Numbered from the stretch's first letter, positions 8,542 to 16,964 are shown. The stretch is 43,636 bases of DNA from Desulfosarcinaceae bacterium (GCA_030066015.1 JASJCL010000029.1:1-43636), one strand, 5' to 3'. A program made the numbers and translations. Notes: a model not told the origin generated them from the letters alone.

Positions 8542-8958
8542 GGGATCTGGATCGAACTCCTGTGTGAGGTGGGGCAAACCAACCGCGTTTGCCTTATGCG
8601 TATGGACAATTGTTAGTTAAATGATAATAAATTATTGAATTAATTATATATTATTATATCTTGTATTTGCACGAATGTGGCTTTTCGTAGTTAAAAGCAT
8701 ACCGTTTGTCAAGGGTTTTCGCTGGGCCTGCCCCTGATAATGCGTCTCGGGATGGCCTTTGGCAATGCCGCGAATAATGTGAACGTTGTCTACTCCTGCT
8801 GTTGCCGTGCCTAGCGCCCAATGGATCGTGGGGCTGCTCCTGGTGCAATGGATAGATGCCTGAAATGACTTATTTCACTTAACTCCCTATCACTGCATCA
8901 GTGTCGGACCAGGCCATCGATAATCGCTGCGGGTTTAGGTTTCCAATCTGCCTTTGCC
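8542..8958. other. 417-bp gap between mpl and fabH
   Basis: No gene is supported here. About 8606-8670 is a very AT-rich tract that would lie in the fabH leader. The half nearer mpl is of ordinary composition, without a convincing terminator or RNA gene. The only short open frame (minus, 8654-8848) has an Arg/His/Ser-rich, non-protein-like translation and no ribosome-binding site. Confidence 0.6.
8684..8712 (-). promoter_or_regulatory. Candidate sigma-70 promoter of fabH
   Basis: On the minus strand TTGACA (8712-8707) is followed after 17 bases by TACGAA (8689-8684). The upstream element is perfect and the downstream one is weak. It would give a leader of roughly 135 nt running through the AT-rich tract to the fabH ATG at 8541. 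Confidence 0.45.
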
Positions 8959-10392
8959 CTATCGGTTTAGCTGCGTGAGTAGGCGGGCATGAATGTTGTC
9001 GAACCCCCCGTTGGACATGATGAGGATGGCATCACCCGGCGCAGCTTCGGCCGCCACGAAATCGATGATGGCGTCGGTGGTCTCGAAGTAATGGGCGTTC
9101 TTTCCGCGCATGTTGAGATCTTCCACCAGCTGCGTCGCGGAGAAGTGTTGACCTTCGGGGATCTTGCTGAGGAGCGGTGGTTTGCGAATACAGATGAGGT
9201 CGGCGCCATCGAAGACGGTTGGGTAAACATCCTGGAAAATGTCTCGCATACTGGTATTGGTACGCGGTTCGAAAACTGCGATCAGCCGCGTGTCGGGGTA
9301 AAAGGGCTTCACTGCAGCGACCGTCTCGCGGACCGCAGTGGGGTGATGGGCGAAATCATCCAGGACGGTGATGTCGCGAACGATGCCGCGGACCTCCTGT
9401 CTGCGGCGCACGCCGCTGAAGGTCTCGGCACCGGCTATGAGCGGATCGGGAGAAACGCCCAGTTCCATGGCAGCGGCAATTGCCGCGAGGAGGTTGCTCA
9501 GGTTGTGGCGCCCCATCAAGCGGGTCCGAAAACGGCCACAGTCGACATCGTTGTGAATCACGCTGAAGGCGGTGTACGGCGGTTCAATGGCTGGTTGGGC
9601 TATCCGCCACGGGGACGTCTCTCCGAAGCCGTAGCGGGCGACACGACATTGGGCACTCGGCAGAACCGCATCGATATTGGGGTCGTCATCGGCGGCCAGT
9701 AAGAGCGTGTCGCTGTCCAGACCGCGGAGCAACTCGCAGAAGGCGCTTTTCACGTGATCGAGGTCACGGTAGATGTCGGCGTGGTCAAACTCGACACTGG
9801 TGAGCACGGCGATTCGCGGTCGGTAATGCAGGAATTTGGGGCCTTTATCGAAGAAGGCCGTGTCATATTCGTCTCCTTCGATGACGATGTGGCCCCCATT
9901 GCCAAGACGATAATTGCTCTGAAAATCGGGCAGGATGCCCCCGATCATGAAGGTGGGATCCTGCTGGGCGGTGTAGAGCAGCCAGGTCAGTAGGGAGGCG
10001 GTGGTGGTTTTACCGTGGGTGCCGGTAATGAGCAGCTGCGACTTGTCTCCGCCGATAAAATGATTGACGGCCTGGGGCATGGAGCAATAGGCTAATTTCG
10101 CTGCATACATCCCCTGAACTTCCGGGTTGTCTCGCGAAATGGCATTGCCCACCACAACGAGATCCGGCGCGTGCGCAAGGTTAGCGGCCCTGTAGCCCTC
10201 GGTGATGTCAATGCCGCGATCCCGCAGATAGTCGCTCATGGGGGGATAGACCTTTTGGTCCGATCCAGTGACCTGGTAGCCCATTTCTTTCAGGGCGCAG
10301 GCAAGGGCACCCATGGCAGTACCGCAGATGGCGGTGAGATGGATGGTGGCGACGGACTCGGGAATGCGGTTGTTTGCACCGGGGGCGGTCAT
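8959..10392 (-). CDS. mpl: UDP-N-acetylmuramate:L-alanyl-gamma-D-glutamyl-meso-diaminopimelate ligase
   Basis: Cytoplasmic Mur-ligase family enzyme that re-attaches recycled murein tripeptide to UDP-MurNAc. From the ATG at 10392 it has 477 residues. The N-terminal domain begins with HLTAICGTAMGALA (18-31), the Mpl variant of the MurC Gly-rich loop. The ATP-binding motif is GTHGKTT (124-130). NLLAAIAAA and DDFAHHPTA, typical of Mpl/MurC, follow. The start is chosen because the in-frame extension to 10689 overlaps the divergent sirtuin gene and is not protein-like; AAGG precedes the ATG. MurC is the nearest alternative, but the HLTAICGTAMG sequence and MGYQVTGSD favour Mpl. Confidence 0.93.
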   Translation of the reverse strand: MTAPGANNRIPESVATIHLTAICGTAMGALACALKEMGYQVTGSDQKVYPPMSDYLRDRGIDITEGYRAANLAHAPDLVVVGNAISRDNPEVQGMYAAKLAYCSMPQAVNHFIGGDKSQLLITGTHGKTTTASLLTWLLYTAQQDPTFMIGGILPDFQSNYRLGNGGHIVIEGDEYDTAFFDKGPKFLHYRPRIAVLTSVEFDHADIYRDLDHVKSAFCELLRGLDSDTLLLAADDDPNIDAVLPSAQCRVARYGFGETSPWRIAQPAIEPPYTAFSVIHNDVDCGRFRTRLMGRHNLSNLLAAIAAAMELGVSPDPLIAGAETFSGVRRRQEVRGIVRDITVLDDFAHHPTAVRETVAAVKPFYPDTRLIAVFEPRTNTSMRDIFQDVYPTVFDGADLICIRKPPLLSKIPEGQHFSATQLVEDLNMRGKNAHYFETTDAIIDFVAAEAAPGDAILIMSNGGFDNIHARLLTQLNR

Positions 10393-10507
10393 GGCGGACG
10401 CCTTTCTTTGAAGCGGATTCAACAATTGGCCAAATGTAGCAAAGATCAACCATCGTGGAAAGCGGCGGCGCCCAGCGGTGGCCGGGCGCAGTGCAAAGCA
10501 GGCAGAG

Positions 10508-11344
10508 ATGATTCCAACCCGAATCGATAAGCGATTGGAAGAGGCCGCATGCAGCGGCCAATTTATAACGGTCCTGACCGGGGCCGGAATTTCGGCCGAG
10601 AGTGGCATACCCACCTTCCGAGGACCGGAGGGGTATTGGACGGTTGGATCGGCCGTGTACCATCCCCAGGAGATGGCCACCTTTGCCATGTTTGAGAAGG
10701 ACCCAGAGGCCGTCTGGGCATGGTATCTCTATCGAATGGGCGTCTGTCGGCAGGCCTTGCCCAACCGCGGCCACCTGGCCCTAGTTGGGATGGAGGGGCT
10801 GCTGGGCGACCGCTATGCGCTGGTAACCCAGAATGTGGATGGCTTACACCGCAGGGCGGGCAGTGCACCGGAGCGGATGTATGAAATTCACGGCAATCTT
10901 GACCAGGTTCGCTGCTCAGCGAGCTGTACCCAAAAGCTCGCTCCCCTCCCCCCGCTGGTGAGCGCCAAAGCCCGCGGTGACGGGCTCCTTCCTGCAGAGG
11001 TCGACCATCTTCATTGTGCGGCCTGCGGCGCTTGGCTGCGACCGCACGTGCTCTGGTTTGACGAGTGTTACGACGAAGCTTATTTCCGCTACGAAACGGT
11101 AATGGCGTTGGCACAGCAAACCGATCTATTGCTGATCGTGGGTACGTCCGGCGCCACCAATCTGCCAGCCCAAGTCGCGATGACGGTTGCCCAGCATCGG
11201 GGAACGCTGGTGGACGTCAATATCGAGCGCGATGCCTTCAGCCGACTCGCCGACAGCAGTCCAGGCGGCGGCTTTATCCAAGCCGCCAGCGGTCGGGTTC
11301 TGCCGGAGATTCTAAATCGACTGGAAAACGTGATGATGCGTTGA
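10508..11344 (+). CDS. Sirtuin family NAD-dependent protein deacylase
   Basis: Removes acyl groups from lysines using NAD+, releasing nicotinamide and O-acyl-ADP-ribose. The protein is 278 residues from the ATG at 10508. NAD-binding motifs are GAGISAESGIPTFR (25-38) and TQNVDGLH (107-114). The catalytic His128 lies in EIHGN, and Cys136, Cys140, Cys170 and Cys173 are placed to bind zinc. A Tyr-x-x-Arg motif at 73-76 (YLYR) matches the residues that select acidic acyl groups in SirT5/CobB-type sirtuins, so desuccinylase activity is possible. An in-frame GTG at 10478 would add ten residues. It is divergent from mpl across a 115-bp gap. Confidence 0.92.
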   Translation: MIPTRIDKRLEEAACSGQFITVLTGAGISAESGIPTFRGPEGYWTVGSAVYHPQEMATFAMFEKDPEAVWAWYLYRMGVCRQALPNRGHLALVGMEGLLGDRYALVTQNVDGLHRRAGSAPERMYEIHGNLDQVRCSASCTQKLAPLPPLVSAKARGDGLLPAEVDHLHCAACGAWLRPHVLWFDECYDEAYFRYETVMALAQQTDLLLIVGTSGATNLPAQVAMTVAQHRGTLVDVNIERDAFSRLADSSPGGGFIQAASGRVLPEILNRLENVMMR

Positions 11345-11504
11345 CTTCTGACCCCAATCGGTTAAAGTTATTATCAAGCTCTGCCGATGGATTCTATATT
11401 CAGGGGCCGTTGGTAGTACGCGCTTCCCCAAATCTTCCTGTTCCCATCTACTCGAGCAACGAGAAGACCACTATTTATAAGGTGCGCATTCCTGCCCACC
11501 GCGG

Positions 11505-13028
11505 ATGTACCGTGTTTTTATGAATGCCAATCCTGTTACCGATAAAGCGGCCATATCGGCCCAGCAGCTCAGAGAGATCTCCTCATGGGTGGCGTCGGTT
11601 CAGGATCTGGATCAGACCCTTGATCTGATTACAGAATCCGCTACCCGCATCGTGGGAGCGGAGGCGGCCTCCTTGCTCCTCCTGGATGAAAAGACCAACG
11701 CCCTATTCTTCAAAACAGCGATTGGCGAGAAAAAGCAAAAAGTCAAAGAGTTCCGCGTCAAGGTGGGCCAGGGGATAGCCGGCCACGTCGCGGAAAAGGG
11801 CGAACCGCTGCTCATCAAGGATGTGCGCCAGGACGACCGCTGGTACAAAGAGATCAGCGACTCCCTCGAACTGGTGACCCGCTCCATCGCCTGTGTGCCG
11901 CTGAAATTGCAGGCCAAGGTGATCGGCGTCATGCAGCTGATCAACAAGAAGGACGGCACAGCTTTTGACGAGGCCGATCGCCAACAGCTACAGGAATTCG
12001 CCGGCCTGGCCGCCCTGGCTCTCGGCAGCGCCAAACGTTTCCAGCGATTTAAACAGGAAAACAAGTTTCTCCGCAAGGAGTTGGGCGACCGCCATCAGAT
12101 CGTCGGGCGCAGTGTGGCGCTGGACAAAGTCCTCAACGACGCCATCAAAGTGGCCAAGTCCAAAGCCAGCGCTCTCATCCTCGGTGAGAGCGGAACTGGC
12201 AAAGAGTTGTTGGCGCGTCTCATTCACGAAGCCGGTCCGCGCGCCGATCAACCGCTGGTCATTCTCAATTGCGCCGCCCTCCCTGAAACCCTCCTCGAAG
12301 ACGAGCTTTTCGGCCATGAGAAAGGCGCATTCACTGGCGCCATCGGTCGTAAAATCGGTAAATTCGAACTGGCACATGAAGGAACGATCTTTCTCGACGA
12401 GATCGGTGAGATGAATTTCGGTATGCAGGCCAAACTCCTGCGGGTTCTTCAGGAGGGCGTGTTTTACCGGGTCGGCGGAAACACCCCCATCACAGTGGAC
12501 GTACGCGTCTTGTCGGCCACAAATAAAGAATTGGATAAAGAGGTCGCCGAGGGAAATTTCCGCGAAGACTTATACTATCGCCTGAACGTCGTCCAAATCA
12601 ATCTCCCGCCGTTGCGTCAGCGCATGGAAGACATCCCGGTGCTGGCAGAACACTTCCTCAACCTCTTCAAGGAGGAGACCGGTCTGGCGAATTTGAGGAT
12701 CTCCAAAGAGGCCATGCAGAAGATTCAGCAGTATAATTGGCCGGGGAACATTCGCGAGCTGCGCAACGCCATCGAACGCGCCGTTGTGATGCGGGAGGGA
12801 GAGACCATCGTACCCGACGATCTGCCGATAAAACAGAACAAACGACCCACGGAAGGCGTCACGGTAGGCCTCACCCTCGAGGAGGCACTCAATCAGTTTA
12901 AGCGCGATTTTATCATCATGAACCTCAAGCACACCAGCGGCAATCGAAGTCAGGCCGCCAAAATCATGGACATCCAGAGAACCTATCTGTCACGCCTGAT
13001 CTCCAAGTATGAACTGCGGGATCACTGA
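11505..13028 (+). CDS. GAF-domain sigma-54-dependent transcriptional activator
   Basis: A 507-residue NtrC/NifA-type enhancer-binding protein. An N-terminal GAF domain (about 20-180) probably senses a small ligand or redox state. The AAA+ domain (about 198-430) has Walker A GESGTGKE (227-234), the sigma-54 contact loop GAFTGA (274-279), Walker B IFLDEIGEM (about 294), the RLNVVQINLPPLR region and sensor II WPGNIREL. A Fis-type helix-turn-helix ends the protein (about 465-507). There is no receiver domain, so it is not a response regulator. Either ATG (11505 or 11520) could start it; neither has a clear Shine-Dalgarno sequence. A sigma-54 promoter lies 225 bp downstream, before the next gene, and is a plausible target. 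Confidence 0.94.
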   Translation: MYRVFMNANPVTDKAAISAQQLREISSWVASVQDLDQTLDLITESATRIVGAEAASLLLLDEKTNALFFKTAIGEKKQKVKEFRVKVGQGIAGHVAEKGEPLLIKDVRQDDRWYKEISDSLELVTRSIACVPLKLQAKVIGVMQLINKKDGTAFDEADRQQLQEFAGLAALALGSAKRFQRFKQENKFLRKELGDRHQIVGRSVALDKVLNDAIKVAKSKASALILGESGTGKELLARLIHEAGPRADQPLVILNCAALPETLLEDELFGHEKGAFTGAIGRKIGKFELAHEGTIFLDEIGEMNFGMQAKLLRVLQEGVFYRVGGNTPITVDVRVLSATNKELDKEVAEGNFREDLYYRLNVVQINLPPLRQRMEDIPVLAEHFLNLFKEETGLANLRISKEAMQKIQQYNWPGNIRELRNAIERAVVMREGETIVPDDLPIKQNKRPTEGVTVGLTLEEALNQFKRDFIIMNLKHTSGNRSQAAKIMDIQRTYLSRLISKYELRDH

Positions 13029-13203
13029 CCCACTCCCTTTTACGCCTCTACAATGCAGCGTCAGCCCCTTCTAACCAGTCCGCTTGACGCGACTAGAGCG
13101 CTCACCTTCCGGCCCCCGGCCAAGGCGTCTGGGCCTGTTTTTCGCCATCTTGCCTAAATACCATCGAAAAACTGCCAATAATGAAAAATAAGCCCAATTG
13201 CTG

Positions 13204-13241
13204 AGGACCAAACTGGTCCTTAAGAACCCAGCCCAGGCTGG
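13204..13241. repeat. Two adjacent inverted repeats, candidate activator site
   Basis: AGGACCA-AAC-TGGTCCT (13204-13220) is a perfect 7-bp inverted repeat. CCAGCC-CA-GGCTGG (13228-13241) is a perfect 6-bp one, seven bases further on. Both lie directly upstream of the sigma-54 promoter at 13253-13268, where an enhancer-binding protein could bind, although closer than usual. No T-run follows, so a terminator for the upstream gene is less likely. Confidence 0.5.
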
Positions 13242-13252
13242 TAATTTGGGGT

Positions 13253-13268
13253 CGGCATTGGAATTGCA
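13253..13268 (+). promoter_or_regulatory. Sigma-54 promoter
   Basis: The sequence CGGCATTGGAATTGCA has GG at 13254-13255 and GC at 13266-13267, exactly 10 bases between, as required for -24/-12 promoters. It keeps GGCA and TTGCA of the consensus. Transcription would begin near 13279, about 58 bases before the ATG of the small gene at 13337. Confidence 0.65.
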
Positions 13269-13336
13269 TTTTGGTGAATGGACCGAGCGTGACGCTCCTG
13301 AATCCACTGAGGTTTGATTAATACGGAGATCTTTCA

Positions 13337-13699
13337 ATGAAGCCACAGAGTCAGTCCAGTGGAAATGCCGCTGCGCCCTCTTCCAAGGCGCCGGCCACCG
13401 CCTTCCACAGCGTTGAGTTTGCCCTCGATCAACCCAATATGCTCTATCAGTTCAAAATCTGGAACTCCGAGAGCGACCCCATGTTCATGGTCGTTCGTGA
13501 GGACTCCGCCGTCATCGAAAGCCTGCACACAGGGCATGTGTGCGACATGAAATTCTACAGCAACGACAAGAAGCGACCGACCGCATGCTATCGGGCCAGA
13601 ATCGATCGCATGACAAAGGATCGTGAAGGTCGCTTTCGAGATCACTGGCGCGTTGCCTTAGAGATCTTGGATGGCGAGTACAACGCCCAACTGAACTGA
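13337..13699 (+). CDS. Small PilZ-like conserved protein
   Basis: A 120-residue soluble protein without signal peptide or membrane segment. The first 22 residues are a polar Ser/Pro/Ala-rich tail. The rest has a beta-rich pattern: FKIWNSES, MFMVVREDSAVI, LHTGHVCDMKFYSND, RARIDRMTKDREGRF, HWRVALEIL. This alternating pattern, with a central loop and a closing VALEIL strand, resembles small PilZ-type proteins, but I cannot see the RxxxR and D/NxSxxG c-di-GMP motifs, so ligand binding is unproven. The ATG has GGAG nine bases upstream. It follows the GAF sigma-54 activator and has its own sigma-54 promoter. Confidence 0.8.
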   Translation: MKPQSQSSGNAAAPSSKAPATAFHSVEFALDQPNMLYQFKIWNSESDPMFMVVREDSAVIESLHTGHVCDMKFYSNDKKRPTACYRARIDRMTKDREGRFRDHWRVALEILDGEYNAQLN

Positions 13700-13801
13700 T
13701 CGTCATCCTCAGGCGGATGTTCGACCTTAAACTGCAGCGACACGCATCGGTCCCCGGCCGCATGCGGCACCCCGCGGTCGTCTCAACTCTGAGCGGAAAC
13801 C

Positions 13802-14728
13802 ATGCGCAAGAAACTGACCCTCCTTTTCATCGATGAGCACGGCAGCCCCCTTCGATCGGTGGCGTTTTCCCGTAAGTGGCTCTATCTGAGCGTTCTGCTG
13901 ACACTCGCCCTCACGGGCGCAGCCGGGTATGGATACCATGAATTTTGTGGGCTTCAACAGCAGGTCGCAGAGTTAAAGGTCTATCAAGAAAGTACGGTTT
14001 TCCAGCGCGAACGGATCGTGCTGCAAAATCGCCAGATTCAGGATTTTGCGCAGAATATAAACACGCTGAACACAAAACTGGCTGAGCTTTACGATTTTGA
14101 GAAAAAGGTTCGGATTATCGCCAACTTGGACCCACCAGTGGATCAGGAGGCCTTTCTGGGTGTCGGTGGATCGCCCCCTGAAGCCCTCAACACGCGTCTT
14201 CCACTATCCGAGGATCACAAACAATTAATGCGGGAGATGCACCAACGCGTCGACATCACCGATATGCATGCCGGTGTGCAGCAGCAGAGTTTCGAGAAGC
14301 TTCTGAAGAAGCTGAATGCCAAACGCAGCCTGTTGGCCGCGACCCCCTCCATTCGTCCATTGGATGGGTGGAAAACATCGGGTTTCGGCTACCGCCGATC
14401 GCCGTTCACCGGCCGCAGAGAGTTGCATAAAGGGTTGGATATCGCCGCACCAAAGGGGAGCCCCATCATCGCGCCGGCCGATGGTGTGGTTACCTTCTCC
14501 TCCCGTAAAGGCCTCATGGGAAATATGATCACCCTCAAGCACGGCTATGGCATCGTGACACGCTACGGCCACTTGGCCAAGATGCTAAAGAAAAAGGGTG
14601 AAAAGGTGAACCGCGGCGAGGTCATCGCCCTAGTGGGCAGCACGGGGCGCAGCACCGGACCGCACCTGCACTACGAAGTGCGACTCAACGGGGTTCCCGT
14701 TAACCCGGAGAAGTACATCCTCAATTAA
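13802..14728 (+). CDS. M23 family murein endopeptidase, membrane-anchored
   Basis: Probable peptidoglycan DD-endopeptidase acting in the periplasm. The 308-residue protein has a short cytoplasmic N-terminus, one membrane helix (about 26-46), a coiled-coil-prone stretch (about 50-105) and a C-terminal LytM/M23 domain (about 195-305). The zinc ligands are present: His209 and Asp213 in HKGLD and His290 in HLHYE, with His288 also in place. It should therefore be catalytic, unlike EnvC/NlpD-type activators, which lack these residues. It begins 102 bp after the PilZ-like gene and may share its transcript; GAGCGGA precedes the ATG. Confidence 0.93.
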   Translation: MRKKLTLLFIDEHGSPLRSVAFSRKWLYLSVLLTLALTGAAGYGYHEFCGLQQQVAELKVYQESTVFQRERIVLQNRQIQDFAQNINTLNTKLAELYDFEKKVRIIANLDPPVDQEAFLGVGGSPPEALNTRLPLSEDHKQLMREMHQRVDITDMHAGVQQQSFEKLLKKLNAKRSLLAATPSIRPLDGWKTSGFGYRRSPFTGRRELHKGLDIAAPKGSPIIAPADGVVTFSSRKGLMGNMITLKHGYGIVTRYGHLAKMLKKKGEKVNRGEVIALVGSTGRSTGPHLHYEVRLNGVPVNPEKYILN

Positions 14729-15095
14729 TATTCGACCCTCGTCATTCGATCCTCATCGAAATCTGACGCCGCTGTGCACAAACGAGCATCGTTTCCGTGC
14801 ACGAAAATGCACAGCTATGCCGATGACGATGTCCGTGCACGGCGCGGCAGCCGCCGCTTCCCCCAACTGCGATTATTCCCGGGCCGAGCCGCACTACCAA
14901 ATGCAACTCGCTCTGGCCGCAAGCAACCCTGCCATTCAAAGAACCCCGAATTCATATTTCATAATATATTTCGATAGATAGTCATATTGTCGCGGGTCCC
15001 AATCTCCGCTTTCGGCCATCTTTTGCGATCTCTGTGTCGATCCGATGGCACACATCTTGATGATTTTTGGGTGTCGGAAGATGGAGGGAACGGTG
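14729..15095. other. 367-bp gap with clustered GTGCAC sites
   Basis: No gene is supported. GTGCAC occurs at 14774-14779, within CCGTGCACG at 14795-14803, and within an identical CCGTGCACG at 14833-14841; a related ATGCAC is at 14807-14812. An AT-rich run about 14948-14985 precedes the small lipoprotein gene and could hold its promoter, but no clear -35/-10 pair was found. Confidence 0.5.
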
Positions 15096-15365
15096 ATGAA
15101 AAGATGGCACTATGTGGGAGTGATACTTCTGGCTGGGTTGATGACCGGTTGTGGCAGCCACCTCACCTGCCGGCTGACAGCAGGGCGGCAGATGCCCATG
15201 ACGGCTACCAACGGCGGCATCTCCATCCCTTTGAACCACTCATCGGAGGTGCAGCTGAATCTCCGCGGCTGCCAGATGGGATTATCGAACCAGCCCAAAA
15301 ATCGCGACGGATTCGATGAATCGTTCAATCCTCTACCGTGGCTGAACTATCGCGTCCATTTCTGA
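15096..15365 (+). CDS. Small putative lipoprotein
   Basis: An 89-residue protein starting at the ATG with GGAGG eight bases upstream. Residues 1-18 form a lipoprotein signal: positively charged MKRWHY, a hydrophobic core VGVILLAGL, then MTGC with Cys19 as the lipidated residue. The mature part has two further cysteines (CRL and GCQM) that could form a disulfide, and ends NYRVHF. I do not recognise the family. An upstream in-frame start at 15045 would bury the signal sequence. It is convergent with hemL and stands alone in its gap. Confidence 0.7.
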   Translation: MKRWHYVGVILLAGLMTGCGSHLTCRLTAGRQMPMTATNGGISIPLNHSSEVQLNLRGCQMGLSNQPKNRDGFDESFNPLPWLNYRVHF

Positions 15366-15465
15366 TCGCAGAGGCGCGCTGTCTGCCCGAAGGGGATTGA
15401 AAACTCCGTCAGAGGATCTACCTCGGCAGCGGCACCTTGCCGAAAAAGGCGCCGCCATTGATGGG

Positions 15466-15490
15466 GCCGCCTCCGCAAGGGGAAGGCGGC
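15466..15490. terminator. Hairpin between convergent lipoprotein gene and hemL
   Basis: GCCGCCT (15466-15472) and AGGCGGC (15484-15490) form a stem of 7 bp, extendable to about 9 bp on the minus strand. A run of five T on the minus strand comes about 20 nt later (15447-15443), so this is not a textbook terminator. Its place between two convergent stops supports some termination role. Confidence 0.35.
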
Positions 15491-15509
15491 GTCCGATGTC
15501 GCTGATCCA

Positions 15510-16793
15510 CTATAATCCCGCCATTACAACTTCCGCATCTGTTATGGTTTCATCAATGATATCCGTTGAATGGGCCGCTGACACGAAAGCGGCCTCGAAT
15601 TGCGAGGGCGCCAGATAGATGCCACGGGTACGCATCTGGGCATAGTATCGGCTGAAGCGGTCCAGGTCAGCGGTTTTGGCATCCTCGAAGCTGTTCACTA
15701 TCCGGTCGGTAAAGTATAGGCCCAGCATCGACCCCACGCGTTTACCGGTAACGGGGATATCGGCCTTGCGCCCCGCATTGAGCAGTCCCGTCAGCAGTTG
15801 ATCCGCAGCCGTGTCCAGCTTCTCGTAAAAACCCGGCACCTGCAGGGCGTTCAATGTGGCGATGCCGGCCGCCATGGCGAGGGGATTACCCGATAAGGTG
15901 CCGGCCTGATAAACGCCTCCTTGAGGGGCCACCTGTTCCATGAGATCCCGGCGTCCGCCATAAGCGCCCACCGGCAAGCCACCGCCGATGATCTTACCGA
16001 AGCAGCTTAGATCGGGCGTAAAGCCATAATAGGACTGAGCCCCCCCATAGGCGACACGAAAACCCGTCATCACCTCATCACAAATCAGAACTGCCCCATG
16101 TTTTTCCGTCGCTACGCGCAATGATTGTAGAAATCCCTCCAGCGGCGTCACCAGGCCCATATTGCCGGCCACGGGTTCGACAATGACGCAGGCCACTTCA
16201 TCCCCGCGCTCGTTCATCAGACGCTGAAACTGGTCAATATCGTTGTAGGGCAGCGAAAGCGTGTGGGCCGTGAATGCGTCGGGCACCCCCGGCGAACCGG
16301 GGATATTGAGGGTCGCGACACCCGAACCCGCCTCCACCAGAAGTGCGTCGGCATGACCATGGTAGCATCCGTCAAATTTAACAATGAGATCTCTGCCGGT
16401 TGCCCCTCGTGCCAGCCGGATGGCGCTCATTGTGGCTTCTGTACCGCTGTTGACCATTCGCACCATCTCCACAGATGGCACCGCTGCCGTCACCATCTCG
16501 GCCAAGGTCACTTCGGCCTCAGTTGGCGCTCCGAAGCTAGTTCCCGACGCAAGCGCCGCTTTCAGAGCGGCGATGACGTCTGGGTGGCGATGGCCGAGGA
16601 TCATGGGCCCCCAAGATCCAACATAGTCAATATATCGATTATCGTCGGCGTCATAGATGAATGGCCCCTCTGCCCGGGAAATGAAGAGAGGGTCGGCACC
16701 CACCGATTTACATGCCCTGACGGGGCTGTTGACGCCGCCAGGTATCAGGGTTCTCGCCTTGTGATAGAGGGATTTGGACGTATCGATAGGCAT
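15510..16793 (-). CDS. hemL: Glutamate-1-semialdehyde 2,1-aminomutase
   Basis: PLP enzyme that converts glutamate-1-semialdehyde to 5-aminolevulinate in the C5 tetrapyrrole pathway. At 427 residues it has normal length. N-terminal PGGVNSPVRA (18-27) is diagnostic of GSA aminotransferases. The PLP-binding lysine is in CFGKIIGGGLPVGAYGG (about residue 265), preceded by the ICDEVMTGFR aspartate motif. The ATG has AAAGGA seven bases upstream. It is a single gene, convergent with the lipoprotein gene and divergent from the KptA-like gene. No other heme gene is in the window. Confidence 0.97.
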   Translation of the reverse strand: MPIDTSKSLYHKARTLIPGGVNSPVRACKSVGADPLFISRAEGPFIYDADDNRYIDYVGSWGPMILGHRHPDVIAALKAALASGTSFGAPTEAEVTLAEMVTAAVPSVEMVRMVNSGTEATMSAIRLARGATGRDLIVKFDGCYHGHADALLVEAGSGVATLNIPGSPGVPDAFTAHTLSLPYNDIDQFQRLMNERGDEVACVIVEPVAGNMGLVTPLEGFLQSLRVATEKHGAVLICDEVMTGFRVAYGGAQSYYGFTPDLSCFGKIIGGGLPVGAYGGRRDLMEQVAPQGGVYQAGTLSGNPLAMAAGIATLNALQVPGFYEKLDTAADQLLTGLLNAGRKADIPVTGKRVGSMLGLYFTDRIVNSFEDAKTADLDRFSRYYAQMRTRGIYLAPSQFEAAFVSAAHSTDIIDETITDAEVVMAGL

Positions 16794-16943
16794 ATGGTAT
16801 CCTTTCTATAAAATTGGGTGAGGCGGACTGGCGCCCTACGGACGGCTGACGCTACCAAATGCGGCTCATCGAGGTCAAGCATCCAGCGGTAGGGGTAGAC
16901 AGCCAAGGAGGCGTCAGCGTACACCAAGGACTTAGGTAGAAGC

Positions 16944-16964
16944 GGTAGGACGCTGACCTACCGG
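16944..16964. repeat. Inverted repeat in the KptA-like gene leader
   Basis: CGGTAGG, seven bases, CCTACCG is a perfect 7-bp inverted repeat. It ends at the first base of the GGAAGG ribosome-binding site for the gene starting at 16977. It could be a hairpin affecting translation or an operator. The loop contains ACGCTGA, part of an element that recurs at 16845-16852 and 16911-16920. Confidence 0.5.

Noticed and set aside
10393-10689. N-terminal extension of mpl to 10689
   Set aside because: It would overlap the divergent sirtuin gene by 182 bp and its translation is unlike Mur ligases.
13204-13241. Palindromes as a terminator for the sigma-54 activator gene
   Set aside because: No T-run follows either stem on the plus strand, and they are 176 bp after the stop; an operator role fits better.
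13071-13346. 91-codon minus-strand frame in the activator-PilZ-like gap
   Set aside because: No ribosome-binding site or family pattern, and it runs over the sigma-54 promoter and palindromes.
16745-16927. 60-codon minus-strand frame upstream of and overlapping hemL
   Set aside because: Its last part overlaps the hemL start in another frame and it lacks a ribosome-binding site; a regulatory upstream frame cannot be excluded but is not supported.
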